Of a DNA stretch of 8,946 bases, positions 1-8,435 are shown one piece after another. The first letter of the stretch is position 1. Every line of letters starts with the position of its first letter. Below the pieces are notes generated by a model, which ran no database searches, was not told the origin of the DNA, and saw only the letters and a list, made by a program, of their open reading frames with translations. Made by a program: the position numbers and the translations under genes. The stretch is from an uncultured Ruminococcus sp. (lineage in GTDB: Bacteria > Bacillota > Clostridia > Oscillospirales > Acutalibacteraceae): assembly GCA_902802975.1 (NCBI GenBank), contig CADCOF010000249.1, forward strand, positions 1 to 8,946, written 5' to 3'.

Positions 1-39
1 AGAGTGTGCTAATGCAGAGTTGGTAGTTCAACACTCCAC

Positions 40-85
40 AAAAAAAAGCGCAGGGTCGCCGACAATAATCGACGATCCTGTTTTT
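40..85. terminator. Bidirectional intrinsic terminator at the end of the XRE gene
   Basis: The arms 51-62 and 69-80 form a 12-position stem with one C·A mismatch (59/72) and one G·T wobble (55/76), closing a six-base loop (63-68). Read on the minus strand, the stem is followed by CGC and then eight T (complement of A40-47), 19 nt past the stop codon of the XRE gene, which fits its terminator. Read on the plus strand, the stem is followed at once by TTTTT (81-85), so it could also stop transcription entering from the left. Function is inferred from structure. Confidence 0.85.
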
Positions 86-99
86 GTATCTGCCCAACA

Positions 100-447
100 T
101 TATAGATTATTAGTATTTGAAATATTAATAATACAATTTATGATTGTATCCATATCTTCTAAATATGATTTATCCAATGACTTAATTTTTAATATGATTC
201 TGTTTCTTAATAATTTTTCTTTGTTTTCCTCATCTGAAATACCGATAAGATAATCGGTGGAAGTGTTTAGTGCAATTGCAATATTTTTCAAAGTAGAAAT
301 AGAAACTCCAACTTTTCCGCCCTCAACATCAGCAAGAAATCTTGTGCTTACCGATATTATTTCAGCAAATTGCTCCCGTGTATATCCCTTGGCTTTTCGT
401 ACTGCTTTAACACGCTCACCTAAAACAGCGTTGATCTCTTTTTGCAT
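100..447 (-). CDS. XRE-family helix-turn-helix transcriptional repressor
   Basis: This is a 115-residue cytoplasmic DNA-binding protein. Residues about 9-66 form an XRE/Cro-type five-helix HTH: helix 1 around ERVKAVRKAKG (11-21), helix 2 TREQFAEII (23-31), recognition helix after the turn around STRFLADVEGGK (34-45), then STLKNIAIAL (51-60) and the typical domain end STDYLIG (63-69). The remaining 46 residues are an acidic/basic helical stretch plus an Asn/Ile-rich end, probably for dimerisation; there is no peptidase, kinase or membrane segment. The start at 447 is supported by AGGGGAG at 454-460, six bases upstream. The gene is divergent from the Cys-rich microprotein gene, and palindromes lie in the spacers of both promoters, so autorepression plus repression of the neighbour is the likely role (inferred). 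The 3' half is more AT-rich than the HTH half. A prophage or conjugative-element repressor remnant is an alternative, but no such genes are nearby. Confidence 0.9.
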   Translation of the reverse strand: MQKEINAVLGERVKAVRKAKGYTREQFAEIISVSTRFLADVEGGKVGVSISTLKNIAIALNTSTDYLIGISDEENKEKLLRNRIILKIKSLDKSYLEDMDTIINCIINISNTNNL

Positions 448-479
448 AATCAGCTCCCCTTTTTATGAATTACTACTCT

Positions 480-508
480 ATTATAAAATGAAGTAATAGT
501 TCATAAAA
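480..508 (-). promoter_or_regulatory. Probable promoter of the XRE gene
   Basis: On the minus strand a perfect -10 TATAAT lies at 485-480. The -35 is poor: TTTTAT (508-503) at a 17-bp spacing or TTTATG (507-502) at 16 bp. Transcription would begin near 473, giving a leader of about 25 nt that just contains the ribosome binding site at 454-460. The near-palindrome 488-504 fills the spacer, so repressor bound there should block the gene's own transcription. The weak -35 suits a low-level, self-limited repressor. The site is seen in the sequence; its use is inferred. Confidence 0.55.
488..504. promoter_or_regulatory. Operator O1, imperfect palindrome in the XRE promoter spacer
   Basis: ATGAAGTA-A-TAGTTCAT is a 17-bp palindrome with 7 of 8 arm positions matched. 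It matches the perfect palindrome at 532-548 in layout (ATGAnGTA arms around a central A). Its centre at 496 is 44 bp, about four helical turns, from the centre of that second site, so two dimers would sit on roughly the same face of the DNA. It lies just upstream of the repressor's -10, consistent with autorepression. A further degenerate copy may lie around 465-481, but it is too weak to call. Confidence 0.6.
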
Positions 509-515
509 TGATGTA
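508..515. promoter_or_regulatory. Operator half-site between O1 and O2
   Basis: ATGATGTA at 508-515 is an exact copy of the left arm of the palindrome at 532-548, including flanking A residues (AAATGATGTAA at both 506-516 and 530-540). The expected right arm (517-524) is not there. With O1 it makes three directly repeated AAATGAWGTAA units starting at 486, 506 and 530. It could bind a single monomer or support cooperative loading, or be a decayed full site. Confidence 0.45.
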
Positions 516-524
516 AAAACGTGC

Positions 525-553
525 TTGACAAATGATGTAATACATCATATAAT
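525..553 (+). promoter_or_regulatory. Perfect consensus sigma-A promoter for the Cys-rich microprotein gene
   Basis: TTGACA (525-530), a 17-bp spacer and TATAAT (548-553) match the housekeeping consensus at every position with optimal spacing. The start of transcription should be near 560, leaving a leader of about 53 nt before the ATG at 613. A promoter this strong would be highly active unless repressed; the perfect palindrome inside the spacer supplies the means. Confidence 0.9.
532..548. promoter_or_regulatory. Operator O2, perfect palindrome inside the -35/-10 spacer
   Basis: ATGATGTA-A-TACATCAT is a perfect 8-bp inverted repeat around a central A. It occupies the promoter spacer and takes in the first base of the -10 element, so a bound dimer would exclude RNA polymerase. 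Short AT-rich palindromes of this size are normal targets of XRE/Cro-type dimers, and the adjacent divergent XRE gene is the obvious candidate to bind here. The palindrome is seen directly; the pairing with the protein is inferred. Confidence 0.75.
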
Positions 554-561
554 TATATACA

Positions 562-586
562 GAAAAAGAATTGATCATTCTCTTTC
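562..586 (+). promoter_or_regulatory. Stem-loop at the 5' end of the microprotein mRNA
   Basis: GAAAAAGAAT (562-571) pairs with ATTCTCTTTC (577-586) with one A·C mismatch (566/582) around a five-base loop. It begins about two bases after the predicted transcription start, so the transcript would open with a hairpin. Hairpins at the extreme 5' end are known to stabilise Gram-positive mRNAs, and it ends 13 nt before the Shine-Dalgarno sequence (600-605), so it would not block translation. The stem is AT-rich, so the stability effect is only a suggestion. Confidence 0.45.
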
Positions 587-612
587 AAAATAATCCAAAA
601 GGAGGCGAAATC

Positions 613-747
613 ATGTCAAATTACGTAACTTGTCCTTGTGGAACTGCTATTCTGTGCAGCAGTACTAAAGGGGTAACCAGAGTATTTTGCAAGAATTGCA
701 GAAGATGGGTAAGAGTTGTTAACGGTTCGGCTGTTGGATACGCTTAA
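613..747 (+). CDS. 44-residue Cys-rich, zinc-knuckle-like microprotein
   Basis: The ATG at 613 is preceded by AGGAGG (600-605) with a 7-nt spacer, an ideal ribosome binding site, and the frame ends in TAA at 745-747. The 44-residue product has five Cys: C7-x-C9, C15, and C26-x2-C29, followed by a basic/aromatic stretch (R30, R31, W32, R34) and a short neutral end. A CxC/CxxC pair 16 residues apart suggests a small zinc ribbon or knuckle. This loosely recalls Com-like zinc-finger proteins of Mu-type phages, which bind mRNA, but the similarity is in Cys layout only. There is no signal peptide or membrane segment, so it is probably cytoplasmic and may bind nucleic acid. It is the only gene served by the perfect repressed promoter and ends 31 nt before a terminator, so it is transcribed alone. 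The function is unknown to me. That it is a real gene is strongly supported by promoter, ribosome site, Cys pattern and terminator together. Confidence 0.8.
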   Translation: MSNYVTCPCGTAILCSSTKGVTRVFCKNCRRWVRVVNGSAVGYA

Positions 748-769
748 TCCTTGTTATGATCTGAAGTAC

Positions 770-838
770 AAAAAAATGCGGCACTGTGAAGAAATAAGGT
801 TTTCGCCTTACTACTCACAGTGCCGATCGCTATTTTTT
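770..838. terminator. Strong bidirectional terminator between the microprotein gene and rpoC
   Basis: An 11-bp perfect stem (779-789 with 815-825) is extended past a small internal loop by a 6-bp stem (795-800 with 805-810, one G·T) capped by TTTC. On the minus strand the stem is followed by CA and seven T (complement of A770-776), an excellent intrinsic terminator 40 nt after the rpoC stop. On the plus strand TTTTTT begins seven bases after the stem (833-838), so it can also serve the convergent microprotein gene, though less ideally. Confidence 0.9.
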
Positions 839-865
839 AATCTTTAATTCGTGATTTGCCGCAGA

Positions 866-3800
866 TCAATTTGCAGATTCCTCAGCATTCTCGGAAGGAG
901 CCTCCTCCGCCGGTTTCGTCAAATCTACAAGCTCAATCGCATTATATCTGTTCATGCCCGTACCGGCAGGTACAAGCTTACCTATGATTACATTCTCTTT
1001 GAGTCCGAGCAGCGGGTCTTCTTTGCCCTTTATAGCTGCATCGGTGAGAACTCTTGTTGTCTCCTGGAACGACGCTGCCGACAGGAACGAATCTGTTGCA
1101 AGCGACGCCTTTGTGATACCAAGCAGCAGCTGGGTATACTCCGCTTCTCGAAGCTCGCTGCCGTCTTCGTTCGTCTCGCCTTCTTCAATTCGTCTTCTTA
1201 TATCGTCGTTTGCGTCAAGGACATCGTTTTTCTCCACAAGTGTGCCCTTCAGGAACGATGTGCTGCCATGGTCGTTTATTCTGACCTTCTTCATCATCTG
1301 ACGTACAATAACTTCAATGTGCTTGTCGTTGATCTCAACGCCCTGCATACGGTATGTCTTCTGTACTTCCTGAATAAGGTAGTTCTGAACGTCGTCGGGA
1401 CCGAGTATTGCAAGAATATCATGCGGATTCGACGCACCCTCGGTGATCTTGCTTCCCTTCTTGATGAACGTGCCCTCTTCAACAATAGCTCTTGAACCGA
1501 ACGGAATAAGGTATGTTCTCTGATCCATCGTATCGGGGTCTCTGATCACAACGTGAGTGTTGCCCTTGATGTCTTCAAACGTAACTTTACCTGAGATTTC
1601 GGCAAGGATCGCAAGGTGCTTCGGCTTTCTGCCCTCGAAAAGCTCCTCTACACGCGGAAGACCCTGTGTGATGTCTTCGCTCGACGCAACGCCGCCTGTA
1701 TGGAATGTACGCATCGTAAGCTGTGTACCCGGCTCACCGATTGACTGCGCCGCAATAATGCCTACTGCCTCGCCGACTGTAACAGCCTGTCCGTTTGCAA
1801 GGTTCGAGCCGTAGCACTTGCGGCATACGCCGTGTTTAGCGCGGCAGCCGATAACGGAACGAACCGTAATTCTCTCTGTGCCTGCGTCAACTATGATCTT
1901 GGCGTCGTTGTTGTCCATCAGCTTATCTTTGGAAACAAGAACTTCGCCTGTTTCTTTGTCAACAAAATCTTCAAGCAGGAATCTGCCGACAAGTCTTTCG
2001 GAAAGCTCCTCAATAAGCTGCTTGCCTTCCTTTATGTCGAATATTTCAAGACCGCTCTTTGTGTGGCAGTCGTCTTCATATATGATAACTTCCTGGGATA
2101 CGTCAACAAGTCTTCTTGTAAGATATCCCGAGTCTGCTGTACGCAGTGCCGTATCAGCAAGTCCTTTTCTTGCGCCTCGAGAAGAAATGAAGTATTCCAA
2201 GATATTCAAGCCTTCACGATAATTTGCACGAATAGGAATTTCGATTGTCTTACCCGATGTATTGGCGATAAGCCCGCGCATTCCGGCAAGCTGACGAATC
2301 TGACTCATAGAACCTCTTGCACCTGAATCAGCCATCATATAGATCGGGTTGTATCTGTCAAGGTTACCCTGAAGTGCCGCTGTTACCTCGTCTGTGGTTT
2401 TCTCCCATACTTTCAGTACGCGAGAGTAACGCTCGTTATTCGAGAGTAAGCCCATGTTGTACATGTTGTAAATTTTATCGACTCTCTTTTCTGCTTCGGC
2501 AATAAGGTCTTTTTTCTGCGGCGGGATAGTAGCGTCGCAGACAGCAACCGTTATCGCACTCTTTGTAGAGTACTTATAGCCCTGCGCCTTTATAGCGTCG
2601 AGTACAACAGACGTTGTTCTTGTGCCGTGCTTTTCAAGACACTTCTTGATAATCTGACCAAGCTGCTTTTTGCCTGTCAGGAAATCAACTTCAAATTTCA
2701 GCTCGTTGCCCGGTATTGTTCTGTCAACAAAGCCGAGGTCCTGAGGTATCGGGCGGTTGAAAATGATCTTGCCGACAGTGGTTCTCACCAATGCGGTAAC
2801 CTTCTCTCCGTTGACAATTCCCTCGCGGCGAACCTGAATATCCGCATGCAGACTTACAACGCCTGTCTCATACGCCATCATAGCTTCGTCGATATCGCGG
2901 AAAATTTTGCCTTCGCCCATCTCGCCAGCTTTATCGAGTGTAAGATAATACGAACCGAGGATCATATCCTGCGTAGGAACCGTAACAGGCTTGCCGTCCG
3001 ATGGCTTGAGCAGGTTATTCGATGCAAGCATAAGGAATCTCGCCTCTGCCTGAGCCTCCGCGGAAAGCGGAACGTGTACCGCCATCTGGTCGCCGTCAAA
3101 GTCCGCATTGAACGCCGTACATACAAGCGGGTGAAGTTTTATTGCGCGTCCCTCAACGAGGACAGGTTCAAACGCTTGAATTCCGAGCCTGTGAAGTGTA
3201 GGCGCGCGGTTGAGCATTACGGGGTGACCCTTGATCACAACTTCAAGCGCGTCCCATACTTCGGGGCTTGAACGCTCCACAGCCTTGCGGGCTGCTTTTA
3301 TGTTCTGTGCTTTCTTTGTTTCGCACAGTCTCTTCATAACGAACGGCTTGAACAGCTCCAGTGCCATTTCCTTAGGAAGACCGCACTGATACATTTTCAG
3401 TTCGGGCCCTACAACGATAACTGAACGTCCCGAGTAGTCAACACGCTTACCGAGAAGATTCTGACGGAAACGTCCCTGCTTGCCTTTCAGCATGTCCGAA
3501 AGCGACTTGAGTGCTCTGTTATTCGGACCCGTTACAGGTCTGCCGCGTCTGCCGTTATCGATGAGTGCGTCAACAGCTTCCTGCAGCATGCGCTTCTCGT
3601 TGCGGATAATTATATCGGGTGCCTGCAGCTCAATGAGCTTGCGCAGACGATTGTTTCTGTTCAATACGCGGCGGTAAAGATCGTTGAGGTCGCTCGTTGC
3701 AAAACGACCGCCGTCGAGCTGTACCATCGGGCGAATATCAGGCGGAATAACCGGGATAACGTCAAGTATCATCCACTCCGGACGATTGCCGGAAAGTCTG

Positions 3801-4456
3801 AACGCCTCAACGACTTCAAGACGCTTGATAAGGCGAACCTGCTTCTGACCTGTCGCATCTTTAAGCTCTTCTTTCAGTTCCTTTGAAAGCTGCTCGAGAT
3901 CAATCTTCTCCAGAAGTTCCTTTATCGCCTCTGCGCCCATAGCGGCTTTGAAATCGTCATCGTACTTTTCTCTGAGTTCTCTGTATTCCTGCTCCGAAAG
4001 GCACTGTCCGACTTTAAGCTCGCGTGCCTCGCCGGGGTCTGTAACGATGTACGCTGCGAAATAAAGCACCTTCTCAAGTGTTCTTGGGGATACATCGAGC
4101 ATAAGACCTATTCTCGACGGAATGCCCTTGAAATACCATATGTGCGATACGGGTGCAGCAAGGCTGATATAGCCCATTCGCTCTCTTCTTACTTTGGAGC
4201 GGGTAATCTCAACCTGACAGTTTTCGCAGATTTTTCCTTTGTATTTTACTCTCTTGTATTTTCCGCAGTTGCACTCCCAGTCCTTCTGCGGTCCAAAGAT
4301 ACGTTCACAGAAAAGTCCGTCTTTTTCGGGCTTCAATGTTCTGTAGTTAATTGTTTCCGGTTTTTTAACTTCGCCGTCCGGAGCGTAAGCCCACGATTTT
4401 ATCTGTTCAGGAGATGCAAGACCTATCTTCACAGAGTTGAATGCAGCAAATGCCAT
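866..4456 (-). CDS. rpoC: DNA-directed RNA polymerase subunit beta-prime
   Basis: This 1196-residue protein is close to the usual Firmicutes length (about 1200). Beta-prime forms one jaw of the RNA polymerase clamp and holds the catalytic magnesium. Landmarks in order: N-terminal zinc site C62, C64, C77, C80; the rudder/lid region with [15 protein letters not shown] (333-347); the catalytic NADFDGDQM (450-458) with Asp 452, 454 and 456; the bridge helix around [16 protein letters not shown] (755-770) to [10 protein letters not shown]; the second zinc site C797, C871, C878, C881; and the trigger loop [19 protein letters not shown] (906-924). The last 15 or so residues are an Ala/Glu-rich tail. 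The ATG at 4456 has GGGAGG at 4467-4472, ten bases upstream. It begins 23 nt after rpoB ends, in the same transcript, and is followed by a strong terminator. No frameshift, intein or missing catalytic residue is visible. Confidence 0.99.
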   Translation of the reverse strand: MAFAAFNSVKIGLASPEQIKSWAYAPDGEVKKPETINYRTLKPEKDGLFCERIFGPQKDWECNCGKYKRVKYKGKICENCQVEITRSKVRRERMGYISLAAPVSHIWYFKGIPSRIGLMLDVSPRTLEKVLYFAAYIVTDPGEARELKVGQCLSEQEYRELREKYDDDFKAAMGAEAIKELLEKIDLEQLSKELKEELKDATGQKQVRLIKRLEVVEAFRLSGNRPEWMILDVIPVIPPDIRPMVQLDGGRFATSDLNDLYRRVLNRNNRLRKLIELQAPDIIIRNEKRMLQEAVDALIDNGRRGRPVTGPNNRALKSLSDMLKGKQGRFRQNLLGKRVDYSGRSVIVVGPELKMYQCGLPKEMALELFKPFVMKRLCETKKAQNIKAARKAVERSSPEVWDALEVVIKGHPVMLNRAPTLHRLGIQAFEPVLVEGRAIKLHPLVCTAFNADFDGDQMAVHVPLSAEAQAEARFLMLASNNLLKPSDGKPVTVPTQDMILGSYYLTLDKAGEMGEGKIFRDIDEAMMAYETGVVSLHADIQVRREGIVNGEKVTALVRTTVGKIIFNRPIPQDLGFVDRTIPGNELKFEVDFLTGKKQLGQIIKKCLEKHGTRTTSVVLDAIKAQGYKYSTKSAITVAVCDATIPPQKKDLIAEAEKRVDKIYNMYNMGLLSNNERYSRVLKVWEKTTDEVTAALQGNLDRYNPIYMMADSGARGSMSQIRQLAGMRGLIANTSGKTIEIPIRANYREGLNILEYFISSRGARKGLADTALRTADSGYLTRRLVDVSQEVIIYEDDCHTKSGLEIFDIKEGKQLIEELSERLVGRFLLEDFVDKETGEVLVSKDKLMDNNDAKIIVDAGTERITVRSVIGCRAKHGVCRKCYGSNLANGQAVTVGEAVGIIAAQSIGEPGTQLTMRTFHTGGVASSEDITQGLPRVEELFEGRKPKHLAILAEISGKVTFEDIKGNTHVVIRDPDTMDQRTYLIPFGSRAIVEEGTFIKKGSKITEGASNPHDILAILGPDDVQNYLIQEVQKTYRMQGVEINDKHIEVIVRQMMKKVRINDHGSTSFLKGTLVEKNDVLDANDDIRRRIEEGETNEDGSELREAEYTQLLLGITKASLATDSFLSAASFQETTRVLTDAAIKGKEDPLLGLKENVIIGKLVPAGTGMNRYNAIELVDLTKPAEEAPSENAEESAN

Positions 4457-4466
4457 AGTTCTCTTT

Positions 4467-4472
4467 CCTCCC
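4467..4472 (-). promoter_or_regulatory. rpoC ribosome binding site in the rpoB-rpoC gap
   Basis: The complement of 4467-4472 reads GGGAGG, ten bases before the rpoC ATG. It lies entirely within the 23-nt gap after the rpoB stop (4480-4482), so rpoC is translated from its own site, probably by ribosomes finishing rpoB. No promoter or terminator fits in the gap. Confidence 0.8.
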
Positions 4473-4479
4473 TAAATAA

Positions 4480-7400
4480 TCAGTCGTCATTGTCCATATA
4501 ATCATCGCCGGTGTCATCGTCATCATATCCGTCAAGTTCATCGTCAATGTCATAATCACCGCTGCCGTAATATTCGTCGTCATTATCATCGTCATCGTAG
4601 CTGTCTTCGTTGTAAAATGCCTCGTCGTTGTATCCGTCGTCAAGCATGTCGGTGTCGCCGAATACGCTGACATTATCGGGGTTATCGTCAACCGAGAAGC
4701 CCTTGAGGTCCCTTTTGTCAACAACGCTCTTGCCCGGATATGCGCCGTTTTCGACTGCCTTCGGGTTTGTCTCTTCGTCGAGGTCCTGCTTGAGGTCGAT
4801 CTCGTTGCCCTTGTCATCGATAACTCTGACATCAAGCGCAAGCGACTGCAGTTCTTTGATAAGCACCTTGAACGACTCGGGAATACCCGGCTTCGGGATA
4901 TTTTCGCCCTTGACGATTGCCTCATATGTCTTAACGCGTCCTACAACGTCGTCCGACTTCACTGTAAGAATTTCCTGCAGCGTATATGCCGCGCCGTATG
5001 CCTCAAGTGCCCATACTTCCATCTCGCCGAAACGCTGACCGCCGAACTGAGCTTTACCGCCCAGAGGCTGCTGTGTTACGAGTGAATACGGACCGGTTGA
5101 ACGCGCATGAATCTTATCGTCAACAAGGTGATGCAGTTTGAGGTAATACATGTAGCCGACTGTAACGGGGTTGTCGAAATATTCGCCTGTTCGTCCGTCA
5201 CGCACTCTTGTTTTACACTCCATCGAAATACCTTTTTTATCGAAGCATTCAGTAAAATCAATAAACTTCGGCGACGCGGGCAGCGGCAGTTCGCGGTTTT
5301 CCGCTTTCACTGCGAGGTCTTTATATATCTCAAAAATATCCTGCTCATGCGCGCCGTCAAATACGCTCGTCATGATCTTCCAGCCCAAAGCCTTTGCGGC
5401 ATAACCCAGATGAACTTCCAGCACCTGACCGATGTTCATACGCGACGGTACGCCCAGAGGATTCAGCACGATATCAAGCGGCGTACCGTCGGGCAAAAAC
5501 GGCATATCCTCCTGCGGCAGAATTCTCGAAACGACGCCCTTGTTTCCGTGACGGCCTGCCATCTTGTCGCCGACGCTGATCTTTCTCTTTTGCGCCAGGT
5601 AGCAGCGAACAACTTTGTTTACGCCCGGCTGCAATTCATCGCTGTTCTCACGCGTAAACACCTTTACGTCAACGACAGTGCCGTATTCGCCGTGAGGTAC
5701 GCGCAGCGATGTGTCTCTCACTTCACGCGCTTTTTCACCAAAAATAGCTCTCAGCAGGCGTTCTTCTGCGGTAAGCTCCGTTTCGCCCTTCGGCGTTACC
5801 TTTCCGACAAGTATATCGCCCGTCTTTACTTCCGCACCGATTCTGATAATACCATCTTCGTTGAGATTCTTGAGAAGGTCTTCGCCGACATTCGGAATTT
5901 CTCTTGTAATCTCCTCGGGTCCTAACTTTGTTTCTCTTGCTTCTGTCTCGTATTCCTCAATATGAATTGATGTATAATAATCATCACGAACCATTTTTTC
6001 ATTAAGGAGTACTGCGTCCTCGTAGTTGTAGCCTTCCCATGTCATAAAGCCGATAAGCGCGTTTTTGCCCAGCGAAATTTCACCGTGATCAGTTGCGGGA
6101 CCGTCTGCAAGCACGTCGCCTTTCTTGACTCTCTGACCGACTTCAACTATCGGATTCTGATTTATACATGTTCCCTGGTTTGAACGCAGGAACTTTGTCA
6201 CTTCATATTCTACAATTTTGCCTGTATCATCAAGTATAGCATTCTGACCGTGCGAATCATAGCGAACCGTGATGCGGTCTGCGCTCACCTGAGTTACAAC
6301 GCCGTTGCCCTCTGCAAGAATACATACTCCGGAGTCAACACCCGCCTTGTACTCAATGCCTGTGCCGACGATAGGTGCCTCCGTTGTGAGGAGCGGCACT
6401 GCCTGACGCTGCATGTTGGAGCCCATGAGCGCGCGGTTTGCGTCGTCGTTCTCAAGGAACGGAATCATTGCGGTAGCAACAGATACAACCATTCGCGGCG
6501 ATACGTCCATGTAGTCAAATCGTTTTGCCTCAAGCTCTACAAACTCATCTCTGAAACGTCCGTGAACCTTCTTGCGGACAAAGCGGTGGTTCTCATCGAG
6601 CGGTTCGTTCGCCTGCGCAACAATGAACTCGTCCTCCATGTCGGCAGTCATATACACTACTTCGTCCGTAACAATGCCGGTCTCCTTGTCGATCTTGCGG
6701 AAAGGTGCCTCAACGAAGCCGTAATCGTTAACTCTTGCAAACGTTGCAAGATACGAGATAAGACCGATGTTAGGACCTTCAGGCGTCTCGATAGGACACA
6801 TTCTGCCGTAGTGGCTGTAGTGAACGTCACGAACCTCGAATCCTGCGCGATCTCTCGAAAGACCGCCGGGACCGAGCGCGGAAAGTCTTCTTTTATGTGT
6901 AAGCTCTGCCAGAGGGTTGTTCTGATCCATGAACTGCGACAGCGGCGACGATCCGAAAAATTCCTTTATAGCAGCCGTAACGGGTCTGATATTTATAAGC
7001 GACGACGGAGTGAAGCCCTCAAGGTCTTGTGCCTGAAGTGTCATTCTCTCACGCACAACGCGTTCCAGTCTTGAAAAACCGATGCGCATCTGATTTTGCA
7101 GAAGTTCACCAACGCAGCGAATACGGCGGTTACCGAGGTGGTCGATGTCGTCCGTTGTACCTATTCCGCAGGCAAGGTTATTCATGTAGTTTACAGACGC
7201 AAATATATCGTCTACCGTAATAGTGTTTGGCACAAGGTCTTTTTTGCGTTTGGCGCATTCGGCAATAAGCTCTTCGCCTTGAAGACCGCTGTCAAGTATT
7301 TCGCAGAGAACTCTGTAGCGAACTCTTTCGTTGATGCCGCATTTTTCCTCAACATCAAAATCCACGAATTTTGACATATCGACCATGCCGTTTGAAATAA

Positions 7401-8418
7401 CCTTGACAACTGTTTCGTTTTCGAGCTTAACATAAACCTCTCTCACGCCTGAGTTGTCGATCTGCCAAGCCAAATCTCTGCTGATAACGTCGCCGTCCAT
7501 TGCGAATATCTCGCCGGTTCTCGGGTTCAGTATCGGCACTGCGACGGTCTGCCCCATTATTCTTCTTGCAAGGCTGAGTTTTTTGTTATATTTATATCTG
7601 CCGACCTTAGACATATCGTAGCGTCTGGGGTCGAAGAACAAGTTATTGATATGCTGCTGTGCGCTCTCAACCGTAGGCGGCTCCGACGGGCGAAGTTTTT
7701 TGTATACCTCGATAAGTCCGTCTTCCTGACTGGAGCAGCCGTCTTTGGCAATAGTAGCCTTCATTCTGTCGTCGTTTCCGAAATACTCCAGGATTTGTTC
7801 ATCGGTACCGAGACCTAACGCGCGCAGAAATGCAGTGACATGAATTTTTCTGTTTTTGTCGATACGAACGTAAAAAACGTCGTTGATATCATTTTCGTAT
7901 TCAAGCCATGCGCCTCTGTTAGGGATAACAGTCGAAGAGAAAAGCTCCTTACCGGTTTTGTCATGATCCATCTTGTAGTAAACGCCGGGGCTTCTTACAA
8001 GCTGTGATACTATAACGCGTTCCGCGCCGTTGATAACAAAGGTACCGCTTTCGGTCATAAGCGGAAAATCGCCCATGTAGACCTCGGATTCCTTAATATC
8101 TTCGGTTTCACGATTAGTAAGACGCGCCTTTACCTTGAGCGGAGCGGCATAGGTAGTATCGCGTTCCTTACACTCAATAACAGAATGCTTCGGGTGGTCT
8201 ATATCAAGGAAATAGTCGATAAAATCCAGCACATAGTTACCGCTGTGATCGGTAATGCCCGACACATCTTCAAAGACTTCTTTCAGACCTTCATCCAAAA
8301 ACCACTGGTATGACTTTTTCTGAATCTCGATAAGATTAGGCATATCGATGACCTCATCGATCTTACCGAAGCTCTTTCTGGTGGTGCTTCCCAATTGTAC
8401 ATCCTTTACATTCACCAT
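4480..8418 (-). CDS. rpoB: DNA-directed RNA polymerase subunit beta
   Basis: This is a 1312-residue catalytic-core subunit that pairs with beta-prime. Landmarks: N-terminal lobe [16 protein letters not shown] (29-44); [26 protein letters not shown] (115-140); the rifampicin-pocket region at residues 489-515 (6874-6954) with Q495, D498, H508, R511 and S513 all wild type; [14 protein letters not shown] (540-553); GYNYEDA (796-802); [12 protein letters not shown] (950-961); and the C-terminal [40 protein letters not shown] (1104-1143). It is about 120 residues longer than the 1193-residue B. subtilis protein, mainly through the C-terminal tail: residues 1244-1312 hold 33 Asp/Glu and 8 Tyr with no Lys, Arg or His. 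Residue 492 is Pro where E. coli has Gln510. I chose ATG 8418 (protein start [10 protein letters not shown]) because GGAG lies at 8432-8435. The frame stays open upstream to a TTG at 8511, but that has no ribosome site and adds a non-conserved segment. Confidence 0.99.
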   Translation of the reverse strand: MVNVKDVQLGSTTRKSFGKIDEVIDMPNLIEIQKKSYQWFLDEGLKEVFEDVSGITDHSGNYVLDFIDYFLDIDHPKHSVIECKERDTTYAAPLKVKARLTNRETEDIKESEVYMGDFPLMTESGTFVINGAERVIVSQLVRSPGVYYKMDHDKTGKELFSSTVIPNRGAWLEYENDINDVFYVRIDKNRKIHVTAFLRALGLGTDEQILEYFGNDDRMKATIAKDGCSSQEDGLIEVYKKLRPSEPPTVESAQQHINNLFFDPRRYDMSKVGRYKYNKKLSLARRIMGQTVAVPILNPRTGEIFAMDGDVISRDLAWQIDNSGVREVYVKLENETVVKVISNGMVDMSKFVDFDVEEKCGINERVRYRVLCEILDSGLQGEELIAECAKRKKDLVPNTITVDDIFASVNYMNNLACGIGTTDDIDHLGNRRIRCVGELLQNQMRIGFSRLERVVRERMTLQAQDLEGFTPSSLINIRPVTAAIKEFFGSSPLSQFMDQNNPLAELTHKRRLSALGPGGLSRDRAGFEVRDVHYSHYGRMCPIETPEGPNIGLISYLATFARVNDYGFVEAPFRKIDKETGIVTDEVVYMTADMEDEFIVAQANEPLDENHRFVRKKVHGRFRDEFVELEAKRFDYMDVSPRMVVSVATAMIPFLENDDANRALMGSNMQRQAVPLLTTEAPIVGTGIEYKAGVDSGVCILAEGNGVVTQVSADRITVRYDSHGQNAILDDTGKIVEYEVTKFLRSNQGTCINQNPIVEVGQRVKKGDVLADGPATDHGEISLGKNALIGFMTWEGYNYEDAVLLNEKMVRDDYYTSIHIEEYETEARETKLGPEEITREIPNVGEDLLKNLNEDGIIRIGAEVKTGDILVGKVTPKGETELTAEERLLRAIFGEKAREVRDTSLRVPHGEYGTVVDVKVFTRENSDELQPGVNKVVRCYLAQKRKISVGDKMAGRHGNKGVVSRILPQEDMPFLPDGTPLDIVLNPLGVPSRMNIGQVLEVHLGYAAKALGWKIMTSVFDGAHEQDIFEIYKDLAVKAENRELPLPASPKFIDFTECFDKKGISMECKTRVRDGRTGEYFDNPVTVGYMYYLKLHHLVDDKIHARSTGPYSLVTQQPLGGKAQFGGQRFGEMEVWALEAYGAAYTLQEILTVKSDDVVGRVKTYEAIVKGENIPKPGIPESFKVLIKELQSLALDVRVIDDKGNEIDLKQDLDEETNPKAVENGAYPGKSVVDKRDLKGFSVDDNPDNVSVFGDTDMLDDGYNDEAFYNEDSYDDDDNDDEYYGSGDYDIDDELDGYDDDDTGDDYMDNDD
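4483..4689 (-). other. Segment encoding the hyperacidic C-terminal tail of RpoB
   Basis: Residues 1244-1312 are low-complexity: runs of four Asp occur twice (about 1275-1278 and 1299-1302), separated by Tyr, Gly, Asn and Ser, with 33 acidic residues, 8 Tyr and no basic residue. The DNA is correspondingly a near-repeat of GAC/GAT codons, prone to slippage. The core beta fold ends near residue 1195, so the tail is expected to be disordered and to protrude near the beta/beta-prime junction. B. subtilis beta also ends in an acidic segment, but a shorter and less extreme one. Confidence 0.9.
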
Positions 8419-8431
8419 AGGCTTGCTGTCA

Positions 8432-8435
8432 CTCC
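8432..8435 (-). promoter_or_regulatory. rpoB ribosome binding site (long spacing)
   Basis: GGAG on the minus strand lies 13 nt before ATG 8418, longer than usual. A better-looking GGAGG (complement of 8452-8456) is 33 nt upstream and has no suitable in-frame start at normal spacing. It lies partly in a small hairpin (arms 8454-8458 and 8465-8469, six-base loop). The site at 8432-8435 is therefore the one that most likely decides the start. Confidence 0.5.

Noticed and set aside
1..39. tRNA-like look (AGTTGGTAG resembling a D-loop; GAGTGT/ACACTC arms at 2-7 and 31-36)
   Set aside because: No cloverleaf can be completed: the D-arm does not pair and there is no anticodon or T-arm before the terminator hairpin. 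The fragment is too short to assign.
100..747. Type II toxin-antitoxin pair (XRE antitoxin plus small toxin)
   Set aside because: The genes are divergent rather than co-transcribed, the XRE protein has no visible toxin-binding tail, and the 44-residue protein resembles no toxin I recognise. It is left open only as a hypothesis for the microprotein.
851..1495. Open frame of 214 codons antisense to the rpoC 3' end
   Set aside because: It is a shadow of rpoC with an odd Cys/Arg-rich composition. It begins in the short rpoC/terminator gap without a promoter or ribosome site.
5107..5925. Long open frame of 272 codons antisense to rpoB
   Set aside because: It lies wholly opposite conserved rpoB codons, has no ribosome binding site or recognisable domain, and its open length follows from rpoB codon bias.
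6250..7074. Long open frame of 274 codons antisense to rpoB
   Set aside because: Same reason: a Cys/His/Arg-rich shadow translation over the rifampicin region, without start signals or family features.
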